Assembly (NCBI RefSeq): GCF_030159255.1
Contig: NZ_BSCT01000018.1
Location: forward strand, 89,425 to 153,424
Direction of reading: 5' to 3'
Length of the DNA: 64,000 nucleotides
Source of the DNA: Bradyrhizobium sp. SSBR45G
Lineage (GTDB): Bacteria; Pseudomonadota; Alphaproteobacteria; Rhizobiales; Xanthobacteraceae
Shown: piece after piece, positions 8,040-16,345 of the stretch
Position numbering within the stretch: position 1 is the first letter of the stretch
How the letters are laid out: each line of letters opens with the position of its first letter
The notes under the pieces: generated by a model
The model's database searches: none
What the model was told of the DNA's origin: nothing
What the model saw: the letters and a program-made list of their open reading frames with translations, nothing else
Position numbers and translations under genes: made by a program

Positions 8040-8324
8040 TCACGGACGGTCGGGATGGTTCATCATGTATTCGCCGAGATCGCGCTGCCGGCGATCGGCG
8101 CGCGCCTCGGCGCGCTGCCGCTGCACGTCGCGATCCTTGCGGCAGGCGACATATTCGGCCGAGCCGGGCGCCACTTTGCCGCCAGCCTGGCAGACCACGT
8201 CGTCGTCGTCATTGCCGAGCGCGACGGGCGGGCCCTGATTGCGGCTGGCGCAGGCGTTAAGCGAAAGCGCTGTCATCAGCACCAGGGCCAGGCGGGCGGA
8301 TGTCTGTCGCATCGAACGGTCCAT
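8040..8324 (-). CDS. Small putative lipoprotein
   Basis: A 94-residue protein with a lipoprotein signal: a positively charged start, a hydrophobic stretch LALVLMTALSL and the lipobox L-N-A-C. The mature part is short and polar, with an acidic patch (GNDDDDVVC), a second Cys pair and a basic C terminus (RQRAEARADRRQRDLGEYMMNHPDRP). I do not recognise a characterised family. Three in-frame ATGs are possible at 8333, 8324 and 8312; the last gives the tidiest signal peptide, and none has a clear ribosome-binding site. It may precede the OmpW-like gene on the same strand, but the FixK box lies between them, so they are probably separate units. Confidence 0.65.
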   Translation of the reverse strand: MDRSMRQTSARLALVLMTALSLNACASRNQGPPVALGNDDDDVVCQAGGKVAPGSAEYVACRKDRDVQRQRAEARADRRQRDLGEYMMNHPDRP

Positions 8325-8421
8325 ACTCGTCAATCAAGCTGCGCTGGAGCCGTTGCTTGACGATAATGGGCGCCCGGGTCAAGCCCGGGGGGATTCTCTC
8401 GCGTGAGCTCGAATTTCCGGG

Positions 8422-8540
8422 CCTCATGGTTCGAGACGCCCGCCTGCGGCGGGCTCCTCACCATGAGGGTCTTGCATTTGCCGCAAACACAGCCCTCATC
8501 CTGAGGAGCCCGCCGTAGGCGGGCGTCTCGAAGGATGGGC
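8422..8540. repeat. Inverted-repeat element, GAGACGCCCGCC family
   Basis: The left half (TTCGAGACGCCCGCCTGCGG ... CTCCTCACCATGAGG) is mirrored by the right half (CCTCATCCTGAGGAGCCCGC ... GGCGGGCGTCTCGAA), so the whole unit can fold into one long hairpin. It lies just after the prpE stop codon, between prpE and the small lipoprotein gene. Confidence 0.85.
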
Positions 8541-8553
8541 CGCAAGAACAGCG

Positions 8554-10458
8554 CTAGACCCGGCTCTTCAGCGCCTCGCCGATCTCCTCGAGCACCTTGG
8601 GATCCTCGATCGTCGCCGGCATGCTCCATTGCTCGCCGTCGGCGATCTTCTTGATCGTGCCGCGCAAGATCTTGCCGGAGCGCGTCTTCGGCAGCCGCCC
8701 GACCGTGATGGCGAGCTTGAACGCGGCGACGGGCCCGAGCTTGTCGCGCACCAGCGCCACGATCTCCTTCTCGATCACGGACGGGCTGCGCGACACGCCG
8801 GCCTTGAGCACGAGGAAGCCGCAGGGCACCTCGCCCTTGATCGCATCCTTGATGCCGAGCACGGCGCATTCGGCGACGTCGGGATGCGAGGCCAGGATCT
8901 CCTCCATGCCGCCGGTCGACAGACGATGGCCGGCAACGTTGATGATGTCGTCGGTGCGCCCCATCACGAAGACGTAGCCGTCCTCGTCCTTGAAGCCGGC
9001 GTCCGAGGTCTTGTAGTAGCCGGGGAACTCGGTGAGGTAAGACTCCTTGAAGCGGTCCTCCTGCTGCCACAGGGTCGGCAGGCAACCCGGAGGCATCGGC
9101 AGCTTGATCACGATCGAGCCCATGGTGTTGGCCGGCACCGGCTTCGCCGCCTCGTCGACGATGTCGACCTGATAGCCCGGCATCGGCACCGTCGGCGAGC
9201 CATGCTTGACCGGCAGCAGGCCGAGGCCGACCGGGTTGCCGGCGATGCACCAGCCGGTCTCGGTCTGCCACCAATGGTCGATCACCGGCACCTTGAGCTG
9301 CTGCTCGGCCCATTCCACCGTCGGCGGATCGGCGCGCTCGCCGGCCAGGAACAGCGTGCGGAACTGCGACAAATCGTATTTCCGCAGCAGGGTGCCTTCC
9401 GGATCCTCCTTGCGGATGGCACGGAACGCCGTCGGCGCCGTGAACAGCGCCACCGCCTTGTGCTCGGCGATCACGCGCCAGAACGCGCCGGCATCGGGCG
9501 TGCCGACCGGCTTGCCCTCATACATTACCGAGGTCGCGCCATGAATCAGCGGGCCATAGATGATGTAGCTGTGGCCGACCACCCAGCCGATGTCCGAGCC
9601 GCACCACCACACCTCGCCCGCCTTGATGCCGTAGAGATTCTCCATCGACCATTTCAGCGCGACGAGGTGACCGCCATTGTCGCGCACCACGCCCTTCGGC
9701 ATGCCGGTGGTACCGGACGTGTAGAGAATGTAGAGCGGATCGGTGGCGAGAACGGGCACGCATGGCGCGAGCTTGCCATTGGCGAGTGCCGACTTGCGCA
9801 GCGCCGCCCAATCATAGTCGCGGCCGGCTTTGAGCTCGCAGACATGCTCGGGCCGCTGCAGGATGATGCAGGCCTGCGGCCGCTTGTCGGAGAGCTCGAT
9901 CGCCTGGTCGAGCAGCGGCTTGTACTGCACGATGCGGCCCGGTTCGATGCCGCAGCTCGCCGACAGCACCAGCTTGGGCGTCGCGTCGTCGATGCGGGTG
10001 GCGAGCTCCTTGGCGGCGAAGCCGCCGAACACCACCGAATGCACCGCGCCGATGCGCGCGCAGGCGAGCATCGCGACCATCGCCTCCGGCACCATCGGCA
10101 TATAGAGAATGACGCGGTCGCCCTTCACCACGCCGAAATCCTGCATGATCGCGGCGAGCGTCTGCACCTCCTTCAGCATCTCGGCATAAGTGAGCCGCGT
10201 GACCGAGTTGGTGAGCGGCGAATCATGGATCAGCGCCAGCTGCTCGCCGCGGCCGGCGGCGACGTGACGGTCGAGCGCGTTGTAGCAGGTGTTGACGACG
10301 GCGCCTGCGAACCAGCGGCCATAGGCCCCCATCGATGGATCGAAAACCTTCTTGGCCGGCTCGATCCAGTCGATCGCTCGCGCGGCCTCGGCCCAGAACC
10401 CTTCCGGATCCCGCAGCGACCGTGCATGGACCTCGTGATAGCGGCTCGCAGCGCTCAT
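8554..10458 (-). CDS. prpE: Propionyl-CoA synthetase
   Basis: A 634-residue AMP-forming acyl-CoA synthetase of the acetyl/propionyl type. Visible are the N-terminal ACS domain (RYHEVHARSLRDPEGFWAEAA), the ATP loop YTSGTTGMPKG at 246-256, WWCGSDIGWVVGHSYIIYGP, the substrate-pocket segment DHWWQTETGWCI, and the C-terminal GRTDDIINVAGHRLSTGGMEE with TRSGKILRG holding the acetylatable Lys. The segment VVRDNGGH and the overall length favour PrpE over Acs. It activates propionate for the methylcitrate or methylmalonyl route. The start at 10458 matches the conserved N terminus. A FixK-like half-perfect site lies upstream at 10532. Confidence 0.92.
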   Translation of the reverse strand: MSAASRYHEVHARSLRDPEGFWAEAARAIDWIEPAKKVFDPSMGAYGRWFAGAVVNTCYNALDRHVAAGRGEQLALIHDSPLTNSVTRLTYAEMLKEVQTLAAIMQDFGVVKGDRVILYMPMVPEAMVAMLACARIGAVHSVVFGGFAAKELATRIDDATPKLVLSASCGIEPGRIVQYKPLLDQAIELSDKRPQACIILQRPEHVCELKAGRDYDWAALRKSALANGKLAPCVPVLATDPLYILYTSGTTGMPKGVVRDNGGHLVALKWSMENLYGIKAGEVWWCGSDIGWVVGHSYIIYGPLIHGATSVMYEGKPVGTPDAGAFWRVIAEHKAVALFTAPTAFRAIRKEDPEGTLLRKYDLSQFRTLFLAGERADPPTVEWAEQQLKVPVIDHWWQTETGWCIAGNPVGLGLLPVKHGSPTVPMPGYQVDIVDEAAKPVPANTMGSIVIKLPMPPGCLPTLWQQEDRFKESYLTEFPGYYKTSDAGFKDEDGYVFVMGRTDDIINVAGHRLSTGGMEEILASHPDVAECAVLGIKDAIKGEVPCGFLVLKAGVSRSPSVIEKEIVALVRDKLGPVAAFKLAITVGRLPKTRSGKILRGTIKKIADGEQWSMPATIEDPKVLEEIGEALKSRV

Positions 10459-10531
10459 GACGTTTCCCCAAGATCTGTGTTTATTCCCGACTATTGTCAC
10501 GGGACAAAGCGACAGTTCAAGCCGTCATGAA

Positions 10532-10545
10532 TTGATCCAGATCAG
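10532..10545 (-). promoter_or_regulatory. FixK/FNR-like site upstream of prpE
   Basis: TTGATCCAGATCAG matches TTGAT-N4-ATCAA at nine of ten fixed positions. It lies about 75-88 bases upstream of the prpE start. One mismatch and no other support make this tentative. Confidence 0.4.
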
Positions 10546-10581
10546 GCGCAACCTGGGGTCACGGTCATTTTCCCGGCCGGA

Positions 10582-11958
10582 TCAAGGGGCTGCGGCGCGC
10601 AGCGCATCCAGGCGGCGCTGCAGGGCTAGACGAAGGTCGTAGCCGGGCTTGCCGAACCGGGCATTGCGCTCGGCGATGAAGTCGCGCTGCGTGCCGCGCA
10701 GCTCGGCGGCGGGGCGGCCGCGAGAGGACTTCAGGAGCCGCGCGTAGCTTTCGGAAATGCCGAGATCCAGCACCGAGAGCTGCGGATCGGCGCAGATGAC
10801 CTTCTCCACTTCACGCACCGCCGTGGCACAATCGAACGACGGGCCGCTGCGCTCCGACGGCGCATTCAACGGACGTGGCGGCTCGGCGCCGAACCTCCTG
10901 ATCTCCGCCAGCATGACCTTGCGGCCAGCGGCGGCATTGTCGTTGCCGGGGTCGAGACGCAAGGCAGCTTCGTAGTCGGCCAGCGCCTTGGCACGCTCGC
11001 CCATCTTCTTGAACAGCACGGCACGGTTGTTGTAGGCGAGCGCAAAGTTCGGATCGAGCCGCAACGCCGCGTCGTAGTCGCTCAAGGCCGAGCCCAGCTC
11101 GTTCTTGAACTGATAGGAATCACCGCGATTGGTCAGGAAGTTCGGCTTCGGCTGCAGCTTGATGGCCTGGTCATAATCGGCGATCGCCTTGTCGTAGTCG
11201 CCGAGCGCGGCATAGGTGAGGCCACGATTGTCGAAATATTCCGGCACCTTCGGATCGCGCCGGATCGCTTCGTGATCGTCGGCCAGCGCCTTGTCCATCT
11301 GGCCCAGCTTCTTGTAGGCGGCGGCGCGGTTGGTGAAGGTGCGGGGACGATCGGAATCGAGCCGGATCGCCTCATTGTAGTCCTGTACCGCCTTCTCGTT
11401 GTCGCCGCGCAGATAGAACGCGACGCCGCGGTCGGCATAGGCCTGGGCGTAGTCCGGCTTCAGCCGGATGGCCTGGTCATAGTCGGCAAGCGCACGGTCC
11501 AGCCGGCGCTGCTCGGTGTAGACCACGCCGCGCAGCTCATAGGCTTCGGCATCGCTGGGATCGAGCGAGAGCGCCATGCTGAGATCGGCGGTAGCCTTGC
11601 CGGCGTCGCCGCCCGCCTCGCGCAGGAGATCGCCACGCAGCCGGTAGGCGCGCGCATTCTTGCCGTCGAGCGCGATGGCTCGGTCGAGATCCTTCAGCGC
11701 CTGGGTCATGCCTCCCATCGTGCGGGCACGGGCGTCGGCGCGCGCGACCAGCGCGGTGGATTGCTCCTTCGGCGCGCTTGCCGTCTGGTCGATGACGGAG
11801 GTGCAGGCCGCGATCAGCTCGGCCGGTCCCGCCTTGCTGCCGAAAGCACATTCGGTCCCCTCGGCGAGGGCGGGCCAGGCTCCGAGGCCGAGGACAAGGC
11901 TGGCCGCGAGGCAGAGCGCGTAGGCGGATCGGCGGGGTGCGTTGACGTGAGCATGCAT
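10582..11958 (-). CDS. Exported TPR protein with C-terminal LprI-like (DUF1311-type) domain
   Basis: A 458-residue protein: Sec signal peptide (LCLAASLVLGLGAWPALA), then about eight or nine tetratricopeptide repeats (units such as DYDQAIRLKPDYAQAYADRG), then a C-terminal 90-residue segment. This segment has paired cysteines, C-A-T-A-V-R-E-V-E-K-V-I-C-A-D and Q-R-D-F-I-A-E-R, as in the LprI lysozyme-inhibitor/DUF1311 family. TPRs bind partner proteins; the location is periplasmic by inference. The next gene downstream (12060-12827) is read on the same strand and lies upstream in transcription. It encodes a shorter paralogue with the same fusion, so the pair probably arose by tandem duplication. 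Specific function unknown. Confidence 0.85.
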   Translation of the reverse strand: MHAHVNAPRRSAYALCLAASLVLGLGAWPALAEGTECAFGSKAGPAELIAACTSVIDQTASAPKEQSTALVARADARARTMGGMTQALKDLDRAIALDGKNARAYRLRGDLLREAGGDAGKATADLSMALSLDPSDAEAYELRGVVYTEQRRLDRALADYDQAIRLKPDYAQAYADRGVAFYLRGDNEKAVQDYNEAIRLDSDRPRTFTNRAAAYKKLGQMDKALADDHEAIRRDPKVPEYFDNRGLTYAALGDYDKAIADYDQAIKLQPKPNFLTNRGDSYQFKNELGSALSDYDAALRLDPNFALAYNNRAVLFKKMGERAKALADYEAALRLDPGNDNAAAGRKVMLAEIRRFGAEPPRPLNAPSERSGPSFDCATAVREVEKVICADPQLSVLDLGISESYARLLKSSRGRPAAELRGTQRDFIAERNARFGKPGYDLRLALQRRLDALRAAAP

Positions 11959-12059
11959 CGTCGTGGCTCGAGGGTTCGACAGGGCAGGTTGAGGGGACGC
12001 AGGATCTCCCTCCGTTGTCGCCCCCGGCCGGAACCGGGTTCAAGCCGCCGAGCTGATGG

Positions 12060-12827
12060 TCAATAGCCGTCGGAGCCGTTCAGCCGCCGCAGCCGATCCT
12101 GCATCGCCTTCTTGAGGTCGTAGCCGGCACGGCCGAACGCGGCATTGCGGCGGGCGATGAAAGCCTCCTGCTCGCGCTGCAACGCGCGTGCGGCGGCTGG
12201 CCCTGCCGCCTCGCGAACGACCCGGGCCTGCGAGCCGTCGATCTCGCGATCGAGATTGGCGAGCTCGGGATCAGCGCAGATCGCCTTCTCGACGGCGTGC
12301 CGCGCGGCGGCACAGTTGAAGCTCGGCCGGCCGGCGACGGCCATCTGCGCGCCGAGCCGCTCGAGCTCGACGGCAAGCGCATGATAGTTGCTGCGGGCGC
12401 TGGCATGATCCGGATTGAGCCGGAGCGCCGCGGCGAAATCGGCCAGCGCCTTTGGCCTGTTGCCCTTCTTTCGATACAGCTCGCCGCGCGCGTTGAGGAT
12501 GTCGGCGAGCGTCGGGTCGAGCTGCAGCGCGACGTCGTAGTCGGCGATGGCGCGATCGGCGTCGCCTTTGGTGATGTAGATCGAGGCGCGTGCGATCAGC
12601 GCATTGATGCGATCGGTCCGCGCAGCCTTGGGATTGTCGATCAGCGCTCCGCATTCGGTGAGCACCTTGTCGCCATCACCGGCCTCGGAGGCCGTCATGC
12701 AGGCGGCCGCGTCCACCACCGGCGCCTTGCCCGGCTCGGCCGCGACGACAGCACGCGCCGCCGCCGGCAGGAGCTGCGAGGCGGCCATCAGGGCCAGGAT
12801 GACCGCTCCGAAGCGGCATGGCTGCAT
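12060..12827 (-). CDS. Exported TPR protein with LprI-like domain (short paralogue)
   Basis: A 255-residue secreted protein. The signal peptide is MQPCRFGAVILALMAASQLL to about AAARA. Two or three TPR units follow (ADYDVALQLDPTLADILNAR, DFAAALRLNPDHASARSNY), then a C-terminal LprI/DUF1311-like part with C-A-A-A-R-H-A-V-E-K-A-I-C-A-D and a REQEAFIARRNAAFGRAGYDLKKA ending like that of its neighbour. The shared FG(K/R)(P/A)GYDL motif shows that the two proteins are paralogues; this copy has fewer TPRs. The start at 12827 gives the signal peptide; longer upstream frames run into the SDR region. It reads towards the larger paralogue with about 100 bases between them. Function unknown. Confidence 0.8.
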   Translation of the reverse strand: MQPCRFGAVILALMAASQLLPAAARAVVAAEPGKAPVVDAAACMTASEAGDGDKVLTECGALIDNPKAARTDRINALIARASIYITKGDADRAIADYDVALQLDPTLADILNARGELYRKKGNRPKALADFAAALRLNPDHASARSNYHALAVELERLGAQMAVAGRPSFNCAAARHAVEKAICADPELANLDREIDGSQARVVREAAGPAAARALQREQEAFIARRNAAFGRAGYDLKKAMQDRLRRLNGSDGY

Positions 12828-12897
12828 CGTCAGGTCCTGCTCAAATCGCGCCTCTCCGGGTATGACCCAGCGGGCGCCGCGATGCAATCGGCTCGGC

Positions 12898-13698
12898 CTA
12901 GCTGCGGCAGGTGAGCCCGCCATCGACCACCAGCGTGATGCCGGTGACATATTTCGATTCGTCGGAGGCGAGGAACAGCGCGGCATTGGCGACGTCGAAG
13001 GCGTCGCCCATGTGCCCCATCGGCACCTGCGCGTCGCGCTTCCTCCACATCTCCTCCACGTCGCCCTTGGCGTAGCTCGCAGCCAGCCCCGCGGAATGCG
13101 CGACCATCGGCGTCTTCATCAAGCCGGGCAGAATCGCATTGACGCGGACGTGCCTGGGCGCGAATTCGACCGCGGTCGTGCGCGTCATCTGGTTCATCGC
13201 CGCCTTGCTGGCGCCGTAGCTGACATAGGAGATGCCGACCTGGCGGATCGAGGCCACCGAGGAAATGTTGATGATCGAGCCGCCGCCCTGCCCGATCATC
13301 ACGGGAACGACGTGCTTCATCGCGAGGTAGGCGCTCTTGAGGTTGACTGCGAAGACGCGGTCCCATTCGGCTTCCTCGACATCGACAACGCTGCCCATCT
13401 CGGCAATGCCGACATTGTTGTCGAGCACGTCGATGCGGCCATAGGCCGTGAGACAGGCCTTGACCATCGCCTCGACCTCAACCGCCTTCGAAACGTCGGC
13501 GGTGTACGCCTCGGCCTGGCCGCCCTCACTGGTGATGATCGCCGCCGTCTCCGCCGCCGCCTCCTTGTTGCGATCGACGCAGAACACCTTGGCACCCTGC
13601 CGCGCGAAGGTCACCGCGGTGGCCTTGCCATTGCCCCAGCCCGGTCCGATCGAGCCGGCGCCGACCACCAGCGCCACCTTGCCCTTGAGCCGATCCAT
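12898..13698 (-). CDS. SDR-family NAD(P)-dependent oxidoreductase linked to a TRAP operon
   Basis: A 266-residue short-chain dehydrogenase. The cofactor loop is unusual (VVGAGSIGPGWGNGKA instead of TGxxxGIG) and the NNAG motif reads NNVG. The catalytic Ser (NISSVAS) and the Tyr/Lys pair (SYGASKAAM) are intact, as is the C-terminal GITLVVDGG. It probably oxidises a secondary alcohol, or reduces the matching ketone, with NAD(P)H in the cytoplasm. A GGGAGGACGCG ribosome-binding site precedes the ATG. It lies 22 bases after the DUF1850 gene on the same strand, so it likely belongs to the TAXI-TRAP operon and may process the imported substrate. Confidence 0.9.
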   Translation of the reverse strand: MDRLKGKVALVVGAGSIGPGWGNGKATAVTFARQGAKVFCVDRNKEAAAETAAIITSEGGQAEAYTADVSKAVEVEAMVKACLTAYGRIDVLDNNVGIAEMGSVVDVEEAEWDRVFAVNLKSAYLAMKHVVPVMIGQGGGSIINISSVASIRQVGISYVSYGASKAAMNQMTRTTAVEFAPRHVRVNAILPGLMKTPMVAHSAGLAASYAKGDVEEMWRKRDAQVPMGHMGDAFDVANAALFLASDESKYVTGITLVVDGGLTCRS

Positions 13699-13720
13699 CG
13701 CGTCCTCCCGTTGTTGTTCG

Positions 13721-14095
13721 CTATTCGTCGCAGGCGCTCATCATGATTGTCGTGGCGCCGATGTCGTGACCGAAGATCTCCGACAGCGTCCGGCATTGCC
13801 CATCCGCACAGATCCGCCATTCACCGGCGGCGCCGGAGTTGCCGAGCACGATCCGCGACAGCGGCTCGCGCTGCACCTGCCACTGGAACCAGCCGTCGAC
13901 CAGCCGCGCCTCCGGCGGCGGCTCCATGCCGGCGCCCGAACCCTTGACGCGCGCCGCAACGAGCTGAAGCCCGTCCGCGGTCACGCGCCAGTCCTCCTGC
14001 CACGCCGTCTTCTCGACCGAATGCGTCCAGGCCAAGGTGAAGCCGGCCAGCGTCAGCGCCTTCACGACACCGGCGGAAGCGAGACAGAGGCTCAA
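13721..14095 (-). CDS. DUF1850 protein of a TAXI-TRAP transport operon
   Basis: A DUF1850 protein of about 124 residues. The segments FTLAWTHSVEKTAWQEDWRV and VKGSGAGMEPP are hallmarks of the family, which is found almost only beside fused TAXI-TRAP permeases. A hydrophobic N-terminal segment (SAGVVKALTLAGFTLAW) suggests membrane anchoring or export. I chose the TTG at 14095: it overlaps the permease stop as TTGA, giving the family-like start MSLCLASAG. A longer frame beginning upstream would need initiation well inside the permease gene. The biochemical role of DUF1850 is unknown; it may be an accessory subunit of the transporter. Confidence 0.82.
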   Translation of the reverse strand: MSLCLASAGVVKALTLAGFTLAWTHSVEKTAWQEDWRVTADGLQLVAARVKGSGAGMEPPPEARLVDGWFQWQVQREPLSRIVLGNSGAAGEWRICADGQCRTLSEIFGHDIGATTIMMSACDE

Positions 14096-16206
14096 GCTGA
14101 CGCCACCACCGCAGCCGGCGGCCGCTGCCGCCATTGCCACGCCACGATCGCCACCGCCAGCGCGAAGCCGAGCACGTCGCTATAGGGAAATTCGCCGAGC
14201 AGGCAGACCGAGGCGGCAAAGGACAGCAGGCGCTCGATCACAGTCATGCGCGTGAACAGGAAGCCGATCGCGACCATGCCGAACAGCGCGATCGAGATCA
14301 GGGCCTTGACGGTCGCATAGGCGACCGCGCCATAGAAGCCGAGCTGCGCCTCCATCGGGTCGCCCGTCTGCAGCATCAGCGCCGGCGAGTAAACGAAGAT
14401 GAAGGGAATGACGTAGCCGGCGAGCGCAATGCGCATCGCCTCCCAGCCGATCTTGTCGGGGTTCTCCTTGGCGATCGGGGCTGCGGCCAATGCGGCCAGC
14501 GCCACCGGCGGCGAGAGGTCGGCCATGATGCCGTAGTAGAACGCGAACATGTGGCTCGCGATCAAGGGTACGCCGAGCTTGGCGAGCGCGGGGGCCGCGA
14601 GCGCCGCGGTGATGATGTAGGTCGGGATGGTCGGAATGCCCGTGCCGAGCAGGATCGACAGCAGCATCGTCATGATCAGCGCCGCGAACAGGCTGGTCTT
14701 GCCGAGGCCAATCACCCAGCTGCCGAAGATCGAGCCGACGCCGGTCTGCGTCATCATGCCGATGATCACGCCGACGATGGCGCAGGCCATGCCGACGGTG
14801 AGCGCCGACTTCGCGCTTTCGGCGAGCGAGTCGCGGCACGCATGCAAGGTCGCCATGCCGCCGCGCACGAAGCCGGTGACGACGACGAGCGCGACCACGA
14901 CCGAGGCGACGGGCACGATCTGCAGCCCGTTGCGCGACAGCGCGCCGACGACGAGCGCCAGCCCGATCCAGAACACGTAGCGCAACACCTGGTTCGAGAA
15001 ACCCATCGTGATCGAGGTGCCCAGGATCAAGGCCACCGTGAGCGCGAGGCCCATCGATCCCGCATAGAGCGGCGTGAAGCCTTCGAACAGCATGTAGACC
15101 AGCGCGGCGAGCGGCAGGACGAGGTACCAGCGCGCGACCAGCGCCTTCCAGGCGCTCGGGATTTCCGACGGCTTCATGCCGGTCAGGCCGTGCTTGCCGG
15201 CCTCCAGATGCACCATCCAGAAGGCAGAGGCGAAATAGAGGATGGCTGGAATGACCGCCGCCTTGACGATCACCGAGTAATCGACACCCAGGGTCTCGGC
15301 CATGATGAAGGCGACCGCGCCCATGACAGGCGGCATGATCTGGCCACCCATCGACGCCGTGGCCTCGACGCCGGCGGCGAAGGCGCGGCGGTAGCCGAAC
15401 CTGATCATCAGCGGAATCGTGAACTGGCCGACGGTGACGACGTTGGCGACACCGGAGCCGGAGATCGTGCCCATCATGCCCGAGGCGAACACCGCGACCT
15501 TGGCCGGACCGCCGCGGGTACGGCCGAACAGGCCGAGCGAGACGTCGGTGAACAGCTGGATCATGCCGGCATGTTCGAGGAACGAGCCGAACAGGATGAA
15601 CAGGAAGATGTAGGTCGCCGAGACATAGATCGGCACGCCGTAGAAGCCCTCGGTGCCGAACGACAGATGCGTGATCACCTGATCGAAATCATAGCCGCGA
15701 TGATTGAGCGGCGCCGGCAGATACTGGCCGAAGAACCAGTACAGCAGGCAGGCGCCGCACATCAGCGGCAGCGCCAGCCCCATCAGCCGCCGCGTGCCCT
15801 CGAAGATCAGGACAGCCAGCAAGGTCCCGACCACGAGATCGACGCGGGTCGGATCGCCGTCACGCGCGATCAGATCGGCGTAGAAGATCCACTGGTAGAG
15901 GCCACAGAGGAAACCGATGGCACCGATGGCCCAGCCGGCGATGCGCCCGGCATCGGTCTTGGCCGTGAAATTGCCGATCAGGCCGAAGGTCAGGAGCAGC
16001 AGAAAGCCGACATGGACGCCGCGCACGACCTGGCTCGGCAGATAGTTGAATGCCGCGACATAGAGCTGGAACACCGCGAAGGCGAGACCGATGCCGTAGG
16101 CGAGATAGCCCCAGCGGCCGGGACCGAAGCCTTCGGGAAAGCCGTGCTCGAAATTGTCGAACTCGACCTTCACAGGCGTTTCCATGTTCACGGCTTCGAT
16201 CGTCAT
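14092..16206 (-). CDS. TAXI-TRAP transporter fused permease (4TM-12TM)
   Basis: A 704-residue polytopic inner-membrane protein in which the small (DctQ-like) and large (DctM-like) TRAP permease subunits are fused, as is usual for TAXI systems. About 16 or more hydrophobic segments can be read. DctM-type conserved stretches include GSGVANVVTVGQFTIPLMIRFG, ASMGGQIMPPVMGAVAF and GTGIPTIPTYIITAALAAP. It imports an unknown solute (organic acids and amino acids in the family) using an ion gradient, with the binding protein encoded just upstream (16346-17308). The stop overlaps the DUF1850 start. A perfect 10-bp hairpin lies between the binding-protein gene and this one. Confidence 0.93.
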   Translation of the reverse strand: MTIEAVNMETPVKVEFDNFEHGFPEGFGPGRWGYLAYGIGLAFAVFQLYVAAFNYLPSQVVRGVHVGFLLLLTFGLIGNFTAKTDAGRIAGWAIGAIGFLCGLYQWIFYADLIARDGDPTRVDLVVGTLLAVLIFEGTRRLMGLALPLMCGACLLYWFFGQYLPAPLNHRGYDFDQVITHLSFGTEGFYGVPIYVSATYIFLFILFGSFLEHAGMIQLFTDVSLGLFGRTRGGPAKVAVFASGMMGTISGSGVANVVTVGQFTIPLMIRFGYRRAFAAGVEATASMGGQIMPPVMGAVAFIMAETLGVDYSVIVKAAVIPAILYFASAFWMVHLEAGKHGLTGMKPSEIPSAWKALVARWYLVLPLAALVYMLFEGFTPLYAGSMGLALTVALILGTSITMGFSNQVLRYVFWIGLALVVGALSRNGLQIVPVASVVVALVVVTGFVRGGMATLHACRDSLAESAKSALTVGMACAIVGVIIGMMTQTGVGSIFGSWVIGLGKTSLFAALIMTMLLSILLGTGIPTIPTYIITAALAAPALAKLGVPLIASHMFAFYYGIMADLSPPVALAALAAAPIAKENPDKIGWEAMRIALAGYVIPFIFVYSPALMLQTGDPMEAQLGFYGAVAYATVKALISIALFGMVAIGFLFTRMTVIERLLSFAASVCLLGEFPYSDVLGFALAVAIVAWQWRQRPPAAVVASA

Positions 16207-16273
16207 GTTCCCCCCAGCGCAGCCCCATCAGGCGCTGCCGACGATGCCCGCAACCACCTGAAACGATAAGACC

Positions 16274-16294
16274 GCGCGGGAGAGTCTCCCGCGC
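16274..16294 (-). promoter_or_regulatory. Intercistronic hairpin between TAXI binding protein and permease
   Basis: GCGCGGGAGA (16274-16283) and TCTCCCGCGC (16285-16294) form a 10-bp perfect inverted repeat with a very short loop and no T-run. It lies between the stop of the binding-protein gene and the start of the permease. It probably stabilises the upstream message or partly attenuates readthrough, giving more binding protein than permease. Confidence 0.6.
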
Positions 16295-16345
16295 AGCCGA
16301 TGGCGAATGATCAACCCCGCGATCCGAGCGAGGCAGGCAGCGCCC

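Noticed and set aside
8629..10530. Long open frame on the plus strand opposite prpE
   Set aside because: Low-complexity Arg/His/Asp-rich translation, no ribosome-binding site, and the other strand encodes a full propionyl-CoA synthetase.
14134..16269. 711-codon plus-strand frame opposite the TRAP permease
   Set aside because: Very rich in Asp, Arg, His and Gln without hydrophobic or domain structure, as expected for the antisense of a membrane protein gene.
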